Positions 8,643 through 17,372 of a DNA stretch of 64,000 nucleotides are shown piece after piece. The DNA comes from Noviherbaspirillum pedocola. GTDB lineage: Bacteria; Pseudomonadota; Gammaproteobacteria; Burkholderiales; Burkholderiaceae_D. Position 1 is the first letter of the stretch. Every line of letters starts with the position of its first letter. The notes beneath the pieces were generated by a model. That model saw nothing but the letters and a program-made list of their open reading frames with translations. It was not told the origin of the DNA and made no database searches. Position numbers and translations under genes: made by a program. The stretch is taken from contig NZ_JAEPBG010000002.1 of NCBI RefSeq assembly GCF_016632335.1, positions 248,001-312,000 on the forward strand, written 5' to 3'.

Positions 8643-11143
8643 TCCTCGCGCAAGCCTTGCGCATGACCCGGCGCGACTGGCGCGCCGGCGAGCTGCGTTT
8701 TCTCCTGGTAGCGCTGACCGTGGCGGTAGCGGCGCTGTGCTCGGTCGGCTTCTTCGTCGACCGGATGAAGAGCGGCATGGCACGCGATGCGAATGCGCTG
8801 CTTGCCGCCGACCTGGTGCTGCGCGCCGATGGGCCGCTCGACGCTTCCTGGCGGGAAAAGGCCGAGGCGCTGCGCCTGGCCACGGCCGACACCGCGGTCT
8901 TTCCCAGCATGGCCAGCAGCGGCGGCGCAGGCAGTGTGCCAGCGACTACCGGACTGGTGTCGATGAAGGCGGTGTCGCCGAGCTACCCGCTGCGCGGCCA
9001 GATGAAGCTGTTTCGCGGCGATGATGCCGTGCCGTCCAAGGGCACGCCGGCGCCGGGCACGGTGTGGGTCGATGCCAATCTGCTGGCGGCGCGCAGCCTG
9101 ACGGTTGGCGATGCGATCAAGCTCGGCGAGCGCAGTTTTCGCATTGCCGCGGCGATCGCCATCGAGCCGGACCGCGGCGCCGCCTTCATGAATTTCGCGC
9201 CGCGGGTCATGCTGGCCGCATCCGATCTGCCTTCGACCGGGCTGGTGCAATTCGGCTCGCGCATCACCTACCGGCTGCTGTTGTCCGGACCGCCTGAAGC
9301 GATCACTTCTTACCAGCACTGGGCGGAAGAGCGCATCGCCGCGCAAAAGCTGCGCGGCATTCAGCTCGAATCGCTCGAATCAGGACGCCCGGAGATGCGC
9401 GCGACCCTGGAACGCGGCGAGCGCTTCCTGTCCCTGGTGGGCTTGCTGTCGGCGATGCTGGCTGCGGTGGCGATCGCGATCGCGGCGCGACGCTATCTGC
9501 TGCGCCATCTCGATGCCTGCGCGATGATGCGCTGCCTGGGCCTGACCCAGTCCGAATTGACGCGCATGGTGCTGATCGAATTCCTGCTGGTCGGCGTGGC
9601 CGGTAGTCTGGCCGGCGTGCTGGTCGGTTTCGGCGCGCATTACCTGCTGCTGGTCTGGCTCGGGCAGCTGGTGTCGGCCGATCTGCCGGCGCCCGGCTTC
9701 GCGCCGGCGCTGCAGGGTCTGGCTTTCGGCCTGCTGCTGCTGACCGGTTTCGCGTTGCCGCCGGTGCTGCAATTGCGCGGGGTGCCGCACAACCGTGTGA
9801 TCCGGCGCGAAACGCCGCCGCCGCGTCCCGCCACGCTGGCGACTTACGGTCTCGGGCTGGCGGTGTTCGTGTTGCTGTTGCTGTGGCAGGCGCGCGATCT
9901 GCGCCTGGGACTGTTGACCGCCGGCGGCTTTCTCGGCGCGCTGGTGCTGTTTGCCCTGGTCGCCTGGCTCGGCCTGCGCGCGCTGCGGCTGCTGCGGGAA
10001 GCGTCCAGTCATACCGCATGGCGATTTGCGCTGGCGGCGCTGCAGCGGCGTCCCGGCGCGACCATCCTGCAGGTGGTGGCGCTGTCGCTCGGCCTGATGG
10101 CCTTGCTGCTGCTGACCGTGGTGCGCGGCCAGCTGATCGACGCCTGGCGCGCGGCGACGCCGCCGGATGCGCCGAATCAGTTCGTGCTGAACATCCAGAC
10201 TGACCAGAAACCGGCTTTTGCCGCGCTGCTGGCCCGCGCCGGAGTGACGGACGCGCCGCTGTATCCGATGGTGCGCGGCCGCCTGACGCGCATCAATGAC
10301 GCCGATATCACCGGCGAAAGCTTCATCGAGGACCGCGCCAAGCGGCTGGTGGAGCGAGAATTCAATCTGTCCGCGGTCGCCGCGCTGCCGCCGAGCAATG
10401 AAGTCGTCGCCGGCAAATGGCTGGACGACAGCAAGCCGCAGGCTTCGGTGGAAATCGGCCTGGCGAAGACGCTCAACATCCGCGTCGGTGACCGCCTGCG
10501 TTTCGATGTGGCGGGGGAAACCGTCGATGCCGAGGTGACCAGCCTGCGCAAGCTGGAATGGGGTTCGTTCCGCGTGAATTTCTTTGTGCTGCTGAACCCG
10601 GCGCTGTTGACCGATCTGCCGCAGACCTGGATCACCGCTTTCCGCCTGCCGCCGGGCAAGGAAGCGCTGATCGGCGAGATGGTGCGGGATTTCCCGAATC
10701 TGACCGTCGTCGATGTTGGCGCGGTGCTGCGGCAAATTCAAGGCGTGGTCGACCAGGTAGTGCGGGCAGTGGAATTCCTGTTCCTGTTCACGCTGGCTTC
10801 AGGCGTGCTGGTGCTGTACGCGGCGCTGGCCGGCACCCATGACGAACGCATCCGCGAAGCCGGACTGCTGCGTGCGCTCGGCGCCACGCGGCGTCAGTTG
10901 TCGCGCGCGCAGTGGCTTGAGTTCGCGCTGGTCGGCAGCCTTTCCGGCTTTCTTGCCGCGACCGGGGCGGCGGCGACCGGTTGGGCGCTGGCGCAGTATG
11001 TGTTCGACTTTCCATGGCATTTCAGCCCGCTGGTCTGGCTGGCCGGCATGGCGGTTGGTGCTGCCTGCGCGCTCATCGGCGGCTGGGCCGGGCTGCGCAA
11101 TGTGCTGCGCCAGCCGCCGTTGCAGACGCTGCGTAATGCGTAG
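8639..11143 (+). CDS. Large FtsX-like ABC transporter permease (YbbP type)
   Basis: 834 aa. One N-terminal membrane helix (about 18-38) is followed by a large periplasmic domain, and then groups of helices near 260-380, 410-480 and 700-830, the duplicated FtsX/MacB-like arrangement seen in YbbP. Such permeases with a YbbA-like ATPase are thought to extract or move lipoproteins or lipids in the envelope, but the cargo is unknown. The start is the ATG overlapping the upstream stop (ATGA), giving MILAQALRMTRRDW; the longer frame back to 8147 lies inside the DUF4126 gene. No ABC ATPase gene is adjacent, so the partner must be encoded elsewhere. Confidence 0.88.
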   Translation: MILAQALRMTRRDWRAGELRFLLVALTVAVAALCSVGFFVDRMKSGMARDANALLAADLVLRADGPLDASWREKAEALRLATADTAVFPSMASSGGAGSVPATTGLVSMKAVSPSYPLRGQMKLFRGDDAVPSKGTPAPGTVWVDANLLAARSLTVGDAIKLGERSFRIAAAIAIEPDRGAAFMNFAPRVMLAASDLPSTGLVQFGSRITYRLLLSGPPEAITSYQHWAEERIAAQKLRGIQLESLESGRPEMRATLERGERFLSLVGLLSAMLAAVAIAIAARRYLLRHLDACAMMRCLGLTQSELTRMVLIEFLLVGVAGSLAGVLVGFGAHYLLLVWLGQLVSADLPAPGFAPALQGLAFGLLLLTGFALPPVLQLRGVPHNRVIRRETPPPRPATLATYGLGLAVFVLLLLWQARDLRLGLLTAGGFLGALVLFALVAWLGLRALRLLREASSHTAWRFALAALQRRPGATILQVVALSLGLMALLLLTVVRGQLIDAWRAATPPDAPNQFVLNIQTDQKPAFAALLARAGVTDAPLYPMVRGRLTRINDADITGESFIEDRAKRLVEREFNLSAVAALPPSNEVVAGKWLDDSKPQASVEIGLAKTLNIRVGDRLRFDVAGETVDAEVTSLRKLEWGSFRVNFFVLLNPALLTDLPQTWITAFRLPPGKEALIGEMVRDFPNLTVVDVGAVLRQIQGVVDQVVRAVEFLFLFTLASGVLVLYAALAGTHDERIREAGLLRALGATRRQLSRAQWLEFALVGSLSGFLAATGAAATGWALAQYVFDFPWHFSPLVWLAGMAVGAACALIGGWAGLRNVLRQPPLQTLRNA

Positions 11144-11217
11144 GTTGGGCTGAAAAGCCCAACATTCAGCGCCTGCGGGCCGCGAGCATGTTGGGCTTTC
11201 TTCGTCAGCCCGACCTA
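11141..11217. repeat. Palindromic intergenic repeat (GTAGG-type)
   Basis: An immediate hairpin (GTTGGGCT at 11144-11151, AGCCCAAC at 11156-11163) starts right after the permease stop and probably ends transcription. A larger inverted arrangement ends at about 11217 (GTAGGTTGGGCT versus AGCCCGACCTAC, one mismatch). It resembles two further elements in this window at 17292 and 58722. Confidence 0.6.
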
Positions 11218-11309
11218 CGGGAAGCGCAGCAGGCCCTATGCAAAACTCCCCTTGTCCAAACGTCCTCAAAGTCCGATTCCCGCCCACGCCTGCGCTATCA
11301 TTGCGCCCC

Positions 11310-11705
11310 ATGACTGACGAACACACCCCCACGCTTTTCGACATCATCGGCGGCGAAGCCCGCCTGCGCGAATTGGTCGACCGCTTCTACGACCTGATGG
11401 AACTCGAACCCGAATTCGCCGAGCTGCGCGCGATGCATCCGCCAACCACCGAAGGCTCGCGCGACAAGCTGTTCTGGTTCCTGTGCGGCTGGAGCGGCGG
11501 CCCGGACCACTACATTTCCCGCTTCGGCCATCCTCGGCTGCGCGCACGCCATCTGCCGTTTTCCATCGCTACCCGGGAGCGCGACCAGTGGCTGCGCTGC
11601 ATGGCCATGGCCATGCACGAGATCGGCCTGGACCGCAGCCTGCAGGAGCGATTGCTCCATTCCTTCTTCCAGACCGCCGACTGGATGCGCAACACCCACG
11701 GCTGA
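11310..11705 (+). CDS. Group II truncated haemoglobin
   Basis: 131 aa. A small 2-on-2 globin that binds haem and oxygen or nitric oxide in the cytosol, usually implicated in NO or oxygen handling. Family marks are strong: F-x-x-IGGE near the start, FLCGWSGGP at about 57-65, then GHPRLRARHLPF with the proximal His81, and RDQWLRCM. The start at 11310 (MTDEHTP) fits the family; the earlier frame start adds 24 unrelated residues. It ends 4 nt before rmuC and may be cotranscribed with it. Confidence 0.93.
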   Translation: MTDEHTPTLFDIIGGEARLRELVDRFYDLMELEPEFAELRAMHPPTTEGSRDKLFWFLCGWSGGPDHYISRFGHPRLRARHLPFSIATRERDQWLRCMAMAMHEIGLDRSLQERLLHSFFQTADWMRNTHG

Positions 11706-11709
11706 CACC

Positions 11710-13146
11710 ATGACGACCTTTCAGCTCACCCTGCTGCTCGCGGCAGCAGCGGCGATCATCGGCCTGCAGGTCTTGCTACTGCTGCAGGGCCGACGCGACC
11801 AGGACAACAGCATCGATGCGATGATCGCCATCCTGGAAAAAACCAGCGAGCGCACCGAGCGCCAGTTGCGCGCCGAAGTGCAGTCCAGCGCCCAGGGCAA
11901 TCGCCAGGAACTGACTGGCGCGCTCTCCGAATTTCAGCGCAACATCGGCGCGCAGCTGACCGGCGTGGCTACGCTGCAGAACGGCCAGATCGACGGCTTC
12001 GCGCAGCAGCTGGCGAAGTTGTCCGAATTGAATGCGCAGCAGCTCGAAGCGATGCGCAATGCGATCACGCTGCAGGCCAAGGCCGGGCGCGAGGAGCAGG
12101 CGTCGGCGCTCAAGCGCTTCGCCGACACGCTGAATCAGACCGTGGCCACGCTCACCGAATCGAATGCGCAGCGCATGGGCGAAATCCGCGAAACCCTGGA
12201 AGCCAAGATCCGCGACCTGCAGACCGACAATGGCACCCGGCTGGAAGAGATGCGCCGCACCGTGGACGAGAAGCTGCATTCGACGCTGGAAAATCGACTC
12301 TCCGAATCCTTCCGGCTGGTGTCGGATCGCCTCGACAAGGTGCACCAGGGCCTGGGCGAAATGCAGCAGCTCGCCGTCGGCGTCGGCGACCTGAAGCGGG
12401 TGCTGACCAATGTGAAGACGCGCGGCACCTGGGGCGAGGTGCAGCTCGAGATGCTGCTGGAGCAAATGCTCACCGCCGACCAGTTCGCGCGCAACGTCGA
12501 AACCATCCCCGGCACCGGCGAACGGGTGGAATTCGCAATCCGGCTGCCCGGCGCTTCCGATGACGGCCCGCCGGTATGGATGCCGATCGATGCGAAATTT
12601 CCGAAGGAGCAGTACGAGCGCATGCTCGACTGCGCCGAACGCGCCGACGCCGACGGTCACGATGCCGCCTGCCGCGAGCTCGAGCGCGCGCTGCGCAACG
12701 AGGCCAAGACCATCGCCGAGAAGTACCTGTCGCCGCCGCTGACCACCGATTTCGCGATCCTGTTCCTGCCCACTGAAGGCCTGTACGCCGAAGCGATGCG
12801 CCGCCCCGGCCTGGCCGACGAGCTGCAGCGTCGCTGCCGGGTGACGATCGCCGGACCGTCGACGCTGTCGGCGCTGCTGAACAGCCTGCAAATGGGCTTT
12901 CGCACGCTGGCCCTGGAAAAACGGTCGTCCGAGGTCTGGCAGGTGCTGGGTGCGGTCAAGACCGAGTTCGGCAAGTTCGGCGATGTGCTGGCCGCGACCA
13001 AGCAAACCCTGGAACGCGCGGCCCGCAATATCGAGCAGGCCGAAACCCGCAGCCGGCAAATGTCGCGCAAGCTGAAGTCGGTGGAAGCGCTGCCGGCGGA
13101 CATGGCCCGGCATCTACTGGGCGCGGAGCCGGGCGAGCCGAGCTGA
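11710..13146 (+). CDS. rmuC: DNA recombination protein RmuC
   Basis: 478 aa. An N-terminal membrane anchor (about 5-24) is followed by a long coiled coil (30-220, rich in Gln/Glu/Arg heptads) and then the RmuC nuclease-like domain (about 230-420), with TRGTWGEVQLEMLLEQML and PIDAKFPKEQYERML, both family hallmarks. RmuC limits inversions at short inverted repeats and has been linked to defence against foreign DNA. It starts 4 nt after the globin gene. Confidence 0.93.
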   Translation: MTTFQLTLLLAAAAAIIGLQVLLLLQGRRDQDNSIDAMIAILEKTSERTERQLRAEVQSSAQGNRQELTGALSEFQRNIGAQLTGVATLQNGQIDGFAQQLAKLSELNAQQLEAMRNAITLQAKAGREEQASALKRFADTLNQTVATLTESNAQRMGEIRETLEAKIRDLQTDNGTRLEEMRRTVDEKLHSTLENRLSESFRLVSDRLDKVHQGLGEMQQLAVGVGDLKRVLTNVKTRGTWGEVQLEMLLEQMLTADQFARNVETIPGTGERVEFAIRLPGASDDGPPVWMPIDAKFPKEQYERMLDCAERADADGHDAACRELERALRNEAKTIAEKYLSPPLTTDFAILFLPTEGLYAEAMRRPGLADELQRRCRVTIAGPSTLSALLNSLQMGFRTLALEKRSSEVWQVLGAVKTEFGKFGDVLAATKQTLERAARNIEQAETRSRQMSRKLKSVEALPADMARHLLGAEPGEPS

Positions 13147-13221
13147 TTTAAGCGGCGCGCAAACCGGTTCCGGGCTTGTCGGATGCATAATCTGCAAAAA
13201 ACCGATACGGAGACCCGCGCC

Positions 13222-15261
13222 ATGTCCCAGCCCAGCGTTCCCGCCGCCGCACTCGACCAGCGCGCCGCCGCCTCGCGCGCTGCCCACCGCAGCAAGATCG
13301 TTTCCGCCGCCGAGGCAGTGCGCCTGATTCATGACGGCGACACCATCGCCACCGGCGGCTTCGTCGGCATCGGCTTCCCGGAAAACATTGCGATTGCGCT
13401 GGAGCGGCGCTTTCTCGGCCAGGGCGATGCCGAGGCCCGCGATGCCGGCGCGCCGCGCGACCTGACGCTGGTCTACGCCGCCGGCCAGGGCGACGGCCGC
13501 GACCGCGGACTGAATCACCTCGGCCATGAAGGCCTGGTCAAGCGCGTCATCGGCGGCCACTGGGGCCTGGTGCCGAAGCTGCAGCGGCTGGCGATGGACA
13601 ACCGCATCGAAGCCTACAACCTGCCGCAGGGCGTGATTTCCCACCTGTTTCGCGACATTGCGGCCGGCAAGCCGGGCGTGCTGACGCATGTCGGCCTGGG
13701 CACCTTCGTCGATCCGCGCCATGGCGGCGGCAAGATCAATGCGCGCACCGTAGAAGACCTGGTCGAGCTGATGACGATAGGCGGCAGGGAATACCTGTTC
13801 TACAAGGCCTTGCCGATCAACGTCGGCATCATCCGCGGCACCACGGCGGATGCGAACGGCAATGTGACGATGGAGCGCGAAGCGCTGACGCTGGAAGCGC
13901 TGGCCATTGCGATGGCGGCGCACAATTCCGGCGGCATCGTCATCGTGCAGGTCGAGCGCATCGCCGAAGCCGGCACGCTCAATCCGCGGCAAGTGAAGAT
14001 TCCCGGCGTGCTCATCGATTGCGTGGTCGTGGCCGAGCGGCCTGAATACCACATGCAGACCTTCATCGAGCCCTACAGCGCGGCTTTTGCCGGCGAACTG
14101 CGGGTGCCCGTGTCAACGCTGGCGCCGATGACCCTGTCCGAGCGCAAGATCATCGCGCGCCGTGCAGTGCTCGAGCTGCAGCCCAATAGCGTGGTGAACC
14201 TCGGCATCGGCATGCCGGAAGGCGTGGCCGCGGTGGCCGCCCAGGAAAGGATACTGGACCTCGTGACCTTGACCGCCGAGCCCGGTGTGGTCGGCGGCAT
14301 ACCGGCCGGCGGTCTGAACTTCGGCGCGGCGACGAATGCGGATGCGATCATCGACCAGCCATCGCAATTCGATTTTTACGATGGCGGCGGGCTCGATGCC
14401 GCGTTTCTCGGCCTGGCGCAGGCCGACCGCTGCGGCAACCTGAACGTCAGCAAGTTCGGCCCGCGCCTGGCCGGCGCCGGCGGCTTCATCAACATCAGCC
14501 AGAACGCGAAGAAAGTGGTGTTCGTCGGCACCTTCACCGCCGGCGATTTACAGATCGCGGTCGAGCATGGGCAGTTGCGCATCCTGAAGGAGGGTGGCAA
14601 TTGCAAGTTCATCGAGGAAGTTGAACACCGCACCTTCAGCGGCGAACAAGCCATCGCGCGCGGTCAGACTGTGCTGTACATCACCGAACGCTGCGTGTTC
14701 CGGCTCACCGCTGGCGGTTTGGAGGTCATCGAGATTGCGCCGGGCATCGATCTCGAGCGCGATGTGCTGGCGCAGATGCGTTTCGCGCCGGCGGTAAGTC
14801 CGCAGCTGAAGTTGATGGATGCGCGCATCTTCCGTCCGGCGCTGATGGGATTGCGTGAGGACATCCTGTTCCTGCCGCTGGACCAGCGCATGCAATACGA
14901 TGCCAGGCGCGGCGTGTTCTACATCAACTTCGAAGGCTACGAGGTCAGGCATCGTGCGGACGTCGAGGACATACGTGATGCGGTAGCGCGGCACCTGGAA
15001 CCGCTGGGGAAACGGGTACCGACCATCGTCAATTACGACAACTTTTCGATTGCGCCCGAGCTGATGGACGACTACATCGCCATGGTGCGCGATCTGACGC
15101 AGCGCTTTTACAGCCGCGTGACCCGCTATACGGCCAGCACCTTCATGCGCAGCTACTTCGGCCAGGCGCTGCGCACGCAGATCACCGATCCGGCGCTGTA
15201 TGCCACTTCGGAAGAAGCCTTGTCGGAACTGCTGAATGCGCGGGGTCTGGATGAGTCCTGA
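13222..15261 (+). CDS. Fused two-subunit acyl-CoA:acetate/3-ketoacid CoA-transferase
   Basis: 679 aa. The alpha-like half (about 20-290) begins with [23 protein letters not shown]. The beta-like half (about 295-530) contains [12 protein letters not shown] and [11 protein letters not shown], the region that carries the catalytic Glu (AEPG) in YdiF-type enzymes. It moves CoA between short-chain acids in the cytosol. Single-chain relatives are around 520-530 residues; this one has about 150 extra C-terminal residues (from [13 protein letters not shown] on), so it belongs to a longer subgroup. The start at 13222 has GGAGA 7 nt upstream. The physiological acid cannot be deduced; the gene stands alone. 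Confidence 0.88.
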   Translation: MSQPSVPAAALDQRAAASRAAHRSKIVSAAEAVRLIHDGDTIATGGFVGIGFPENIAIALERRFLGQGDAEARDAGAPRDLTLVYAAGQGDGRDRGLNHLGHEGLVKRVIGGHWGLVPKLQRLAMDNRIEAYNLPQGVISHLFRDIAAGKPGVLTHVGLGTFVDPRHGGGKINARTVEDLVELMTIGGREYLFYKALPINVGIIRGTTADANGNVTMEREALTLEALAIAMAAHNSGGIVIVQVERIAEAGTLNPRQVKIPGVLIDCVVVAERPEYHMQTFIEPYSAAFAGELRVPVSTLAPMTLSERKIIARRAVLELQPNSVVNLGIGMPEGVAAVAAQERILDLVTLTAEPGVVGGIPAGGLNFGAATNADAIIDQPSQFDFYDGGGLDAAFLGLAQADRCGNLNVSKFGPRLAGAGGFINISQNAKKVVFVGTFTAGDLQIAVEHGQLRILKEGGNCKFIEEVEHRTFSGEQAIARGQTVLYITERCVFRLTAGGLEVIEIAPGIDLERDVLAQMRFAPAVSPQLKLMDARIFRPALMGLREDILFLPLDQRMQYDARRGVFYINFEGYEVRHRADVEDIRDAVARHLEPLGKRVPTIVNYDNFSIAPELMDDYIAMVRDLTQRFYSRVTRYTASTFMRSYFGQALRTQITDPALYATSEEALSELLNARGLDES

Positions 15262-15403
15262 ATCGAAGCTGGCTTCCTGCATGTTTTGCGACATGCGCGG
15301 ACGCACTTATCCCTCTTTCTTCGAGCGGGCATGTTTGCCCATAAGCATGTGTTGTTGCGCCACAGTCTTCGTTGGATTGATGGAAATCATCCTCTAGTTT
15401 CGA

Positions 15404-15436
15404 TCTTCGAAATGCGTGACCGCTCTTCGAAATGCG
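15404..15436. promoter_or_regulatory. Tandem 13-bp direct repeat upstream of tannase-family gene
   Basis: TCTTCGAAATGCG occurs at 15404-15416 and again at 15424-15436, exactly 20 bp apart (about two helical turns), 64-96 nt before the next start codon. Each copy contains the palindrome TTCGAA. This spacing is typical of a dimer-of-dimers operator; the protein is unknown. Confidence 0.5.
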
Positions 15437-15499
15437 CGGCATAGAATCTGGGAAAACAATAACAGCCAGCATTCATCCATGTCCCCGAGGAGAGAGACC

Positions 15500-17188
15500 A
15501 TGCATTTCCCTGCAAGCCCGAACGCCATGCGCGCGTTCCGTTACACCCTGAGCGCTTCCGCGGTTGCCATGCTGCTCGCCGGTTGCGGCGGCGGCGATGA
15601 CAACACGCCGGCATCCAGTCAGCAAGCCGCACAGACGGTGACCTGCGCCGACATGAGCGGCAAGACGGTGCCGGCCGCGTCCATTGGTCTGGCCACCGGC
15701 GGTGCCAGCGTCACGTCGGCAACCGTGGTCAAGGCAACCGACGCCGGCAACAGCAACGGCGAATACTGCAAAGTCATCGGCAAGATCACGCCGGCCGCCA
15801 GCGCCGCAGCCGGCACCCCGGACATCAATTTCGAGCTCAATCTGCCGACCGCATGGAACGGCAAGGCGGTGCAGATGGGTGGCGGCGGCTACAACGGCAC
15901 CGTGGTGACCGGCACCACCGCCGTGTCCTTCGCGCCGGGCAGCGTGCCGCTGGCGCAGGGCTATGCCACCTTCGGCTCGGATTCCGGCCATACCGGCAAC
16001 AGCGCGACCGCGGATTTCGCGCTGAATGAAGCTGCGATCAACAACTTCGGTTTCGAGCACCTGAAGAAGACGCATGACACAGCCTTCGCGCTGATCAAGC
16101 AGTTCTATGCCAAGTCGCCGGACAAGTCGTACTTCGCGGGCGCCTCCACCGGCGGCCGGGAAGGCATGACCGTGGTCGAGCGCTTTGCTTCGGATTACGA
16201 CGGCGTGATCGCGAATGCGCCGGCGCTGAACTTCTCCGGTGTGCGATTGCAGGGCGTGAAGATCGGCCAGGCGGCTTACGGCACGCCGGGCGGCTACATC
16301 AATACGGCCAAGCAGAAGCTGATTCTGAAGACCGTGCTCGACAACTGCGACGCGGACGACGGCGCGACGGATGGCATCGTCAGCAATGTGGCGGCCTGCC
16401 GCGCCAAAGCGTCGACCATCACCGCCGCGTTGCGCTGCCCGAGCGGCGCCGACACCGGCGATTCCTGCCTGTCCGATGCGCAGCTGGGCACCGTGGCCGC
16501 GATCCAGGACGACCTGGTGCTGCCTTACCAGCTCGCCTACGGCGTGAACCGGCACCAGGGCTACAACATTCTGCAGGGTGCGGATTTCTCCGGCGGACTT
16601 GGCCTCGGCACCTCGGCTACGCTGCTGTCGCCGCCGACGGTAGCGGCCAACGGCTATCTGTACGCCCAAGGCGATGGCTACCTGAAGTACTTCGTGACCA
16701 AGAATCCGTCGCTCGACAGCTTGCACTTCGACCTGAACAACCCCGGCCAGTATCAGCAGCGGCTGGTGGATTTGTCGGCCACGGTGGGCGCGATGAATCC
16801 GGACATCTCGGCCTACCGATCGCGCGGCGGCAAGCTGATCATCCTGCATGGCCTGGCCGACGAGGTGATCAGCCCGAACGTGACCATCGCCTACTACAAC
16901 GCCCAGGTCGCGAAGGATGGACAGTCGGCGGTGGATTCCTACATCCGCTTCTACAACGTGCCCGGCATGGGCCATGGCGACGGCACCTTCGTGCCGGCCT
17001 GGGATGCGATGACGGCGCTGGACAAATGGGTGACGCAGGGTACGGCGCCGGATGTGCTGGTCGGCACCGACACCGTCACCGCCACCAGCGGTCGCTCGCG
17101 TCCGCTGTGCCGGTATCCGACTTATCCGCGCTACAAGGGCAGCGGCAGCATCAATGTGGCGGACAGCTATGCCTGTACCGCGCCGTGA
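15500..17188 (+). CDS. Tannase/feruloyl esterase family lipoprotein
   Basis: 562 aa. A lipoprotein signal ends at LLAGC (Cys29) with a Gly/Asp linker, placing the enzyme at the envelope or outside. The serine hydrolase nucleophile motif is GASTGGREG. A likely catalytic Asp lies in GLADEVISP and the His in PGMGHGDGT near the C-terminus, as in PF07519 tannases and feruloyl esterases. Family enzymes cleave aromatic acid esters of plant polymers, or MHET-like esters; the exact substrate is not evident. The ATG at 15500 has GGAGAGA upstream. A tandem direct repeat upstream suggests regulated expression, and a terminator follows. Confidence 0.88.
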   Translation: MHFPASPNAMRAFRYTLSASAVAMLLAGCGGGDDNTPASSQQAAQTVTCADMSGKTVPAASIGLATGGASVTSATVVKATDAGNSNGEYCKVIGKITPAASAAAGTPDINFELNLPTAWNGKAVQMGGGGYNGTVVTGTTAVSFAPGSVPLAQGYATFGSDSGHTGNSATADFALNEAAINNFGFEHLKKTHDTAFALIKQFYAKSPDKSYFAGASTGGREGMTVVERFASDYDGVIANAPALNFSGVRLQGVKIGQAAYGTPGGYINTAKQKLILKTVLDNCDADDGATDGIVSNVAACRAKASTITAALRCPSGADTGDSCLSDAQLGTVAAIQDDLVLPYQLAYGVNRHQGYNILQGADFSGGLGLGTSATLLSPPTVAANGYLYAQGDGYLKYFVTKNPSLDSLHFDLNNPGQYQQRLVDLSATVGAMNPDISAYRSRGGKLIILHGLADEVISPNVTIAYYNAQVAKDGQSAVDSYIRFYNVPGMGHGDGTFVPAWDAMTALDKWVTQGTAPDVLVGTDTVTATSGRSRPLCRYPTYPRYKGSGSINVADSYACTAP

Positions 17189-17235
17189 TGGGGGAGGTAA
17201 GACTCCGGCATGGCTGAACGCCGGAGACTGAAAAG

Positions 17236-17268
17236 AAACAGGGGACGGTTTGCGTCCCCTGTTTGCTT
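17236..17268 (+). terminator. Rho-independent terminator after tannase-family gene
   Basis: A perfect 11-bp stem (17236-17246 with 17254-17264, 7-nt loop) ends in TTT and a T-rich tail (TTTGCTTT). The A-rich arm on the other side may also serve the convergent moeA transcript. Confidence 0.8.
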
Positions 17269-17291
17269 TCGATTTGGTTACGCCGCCTGCT

Positions 17292-17360
17292 GGCCCGTAG
17301 GGCCTGCTCCGCCCACGCGGTTGTTCGATCAACGCGTGGGCGGAGCAGGCCCTACGGGCC
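17292..17360. repeat. Long perfect palindrome (28-bp arms)
   Basis: Arms 17292-17319 and 17333-17360 are exact reverse complements, separated by 13 nt. The hairpin lies 12 nt beyond the moeA stop between convergent genes. It contains GTAGGG/CCCTAC near the ends and CCCACGCG/CGCGTGGG near the loop, the same blocks found in the element at 58722. Confidence 0.9.
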
Positions 17361-17372
17361 GCTAGGCACGCT

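Noticed and set aside
9380-10741. Long minus-strand frame opposite the permease
   Set aside because: Gln/Arg/His-rich antisense shadow of a GC-rich gene, with no ribosome site or family resemblance.
8147-11143. A 998-residue frame starting inside the DUF4126 gene
   Set aside because: The first 164 codons are the wrong frame of the DUF4126 gene; the permease proper starts at the ATGA overlap at 8639.
11776-13113. Long minus-strand frame opposite rmuC
   Set aside because: Antisense shadow of codon bias; rmuC on the plus strand is unambiguous.
15473-17332. 619-residue minus-strand frame opposite the tannase-family gene
   Set aside because: It covers the whole lipoprotein gene in antisense, is Arg/His/Gly-rich, and resembles no family.
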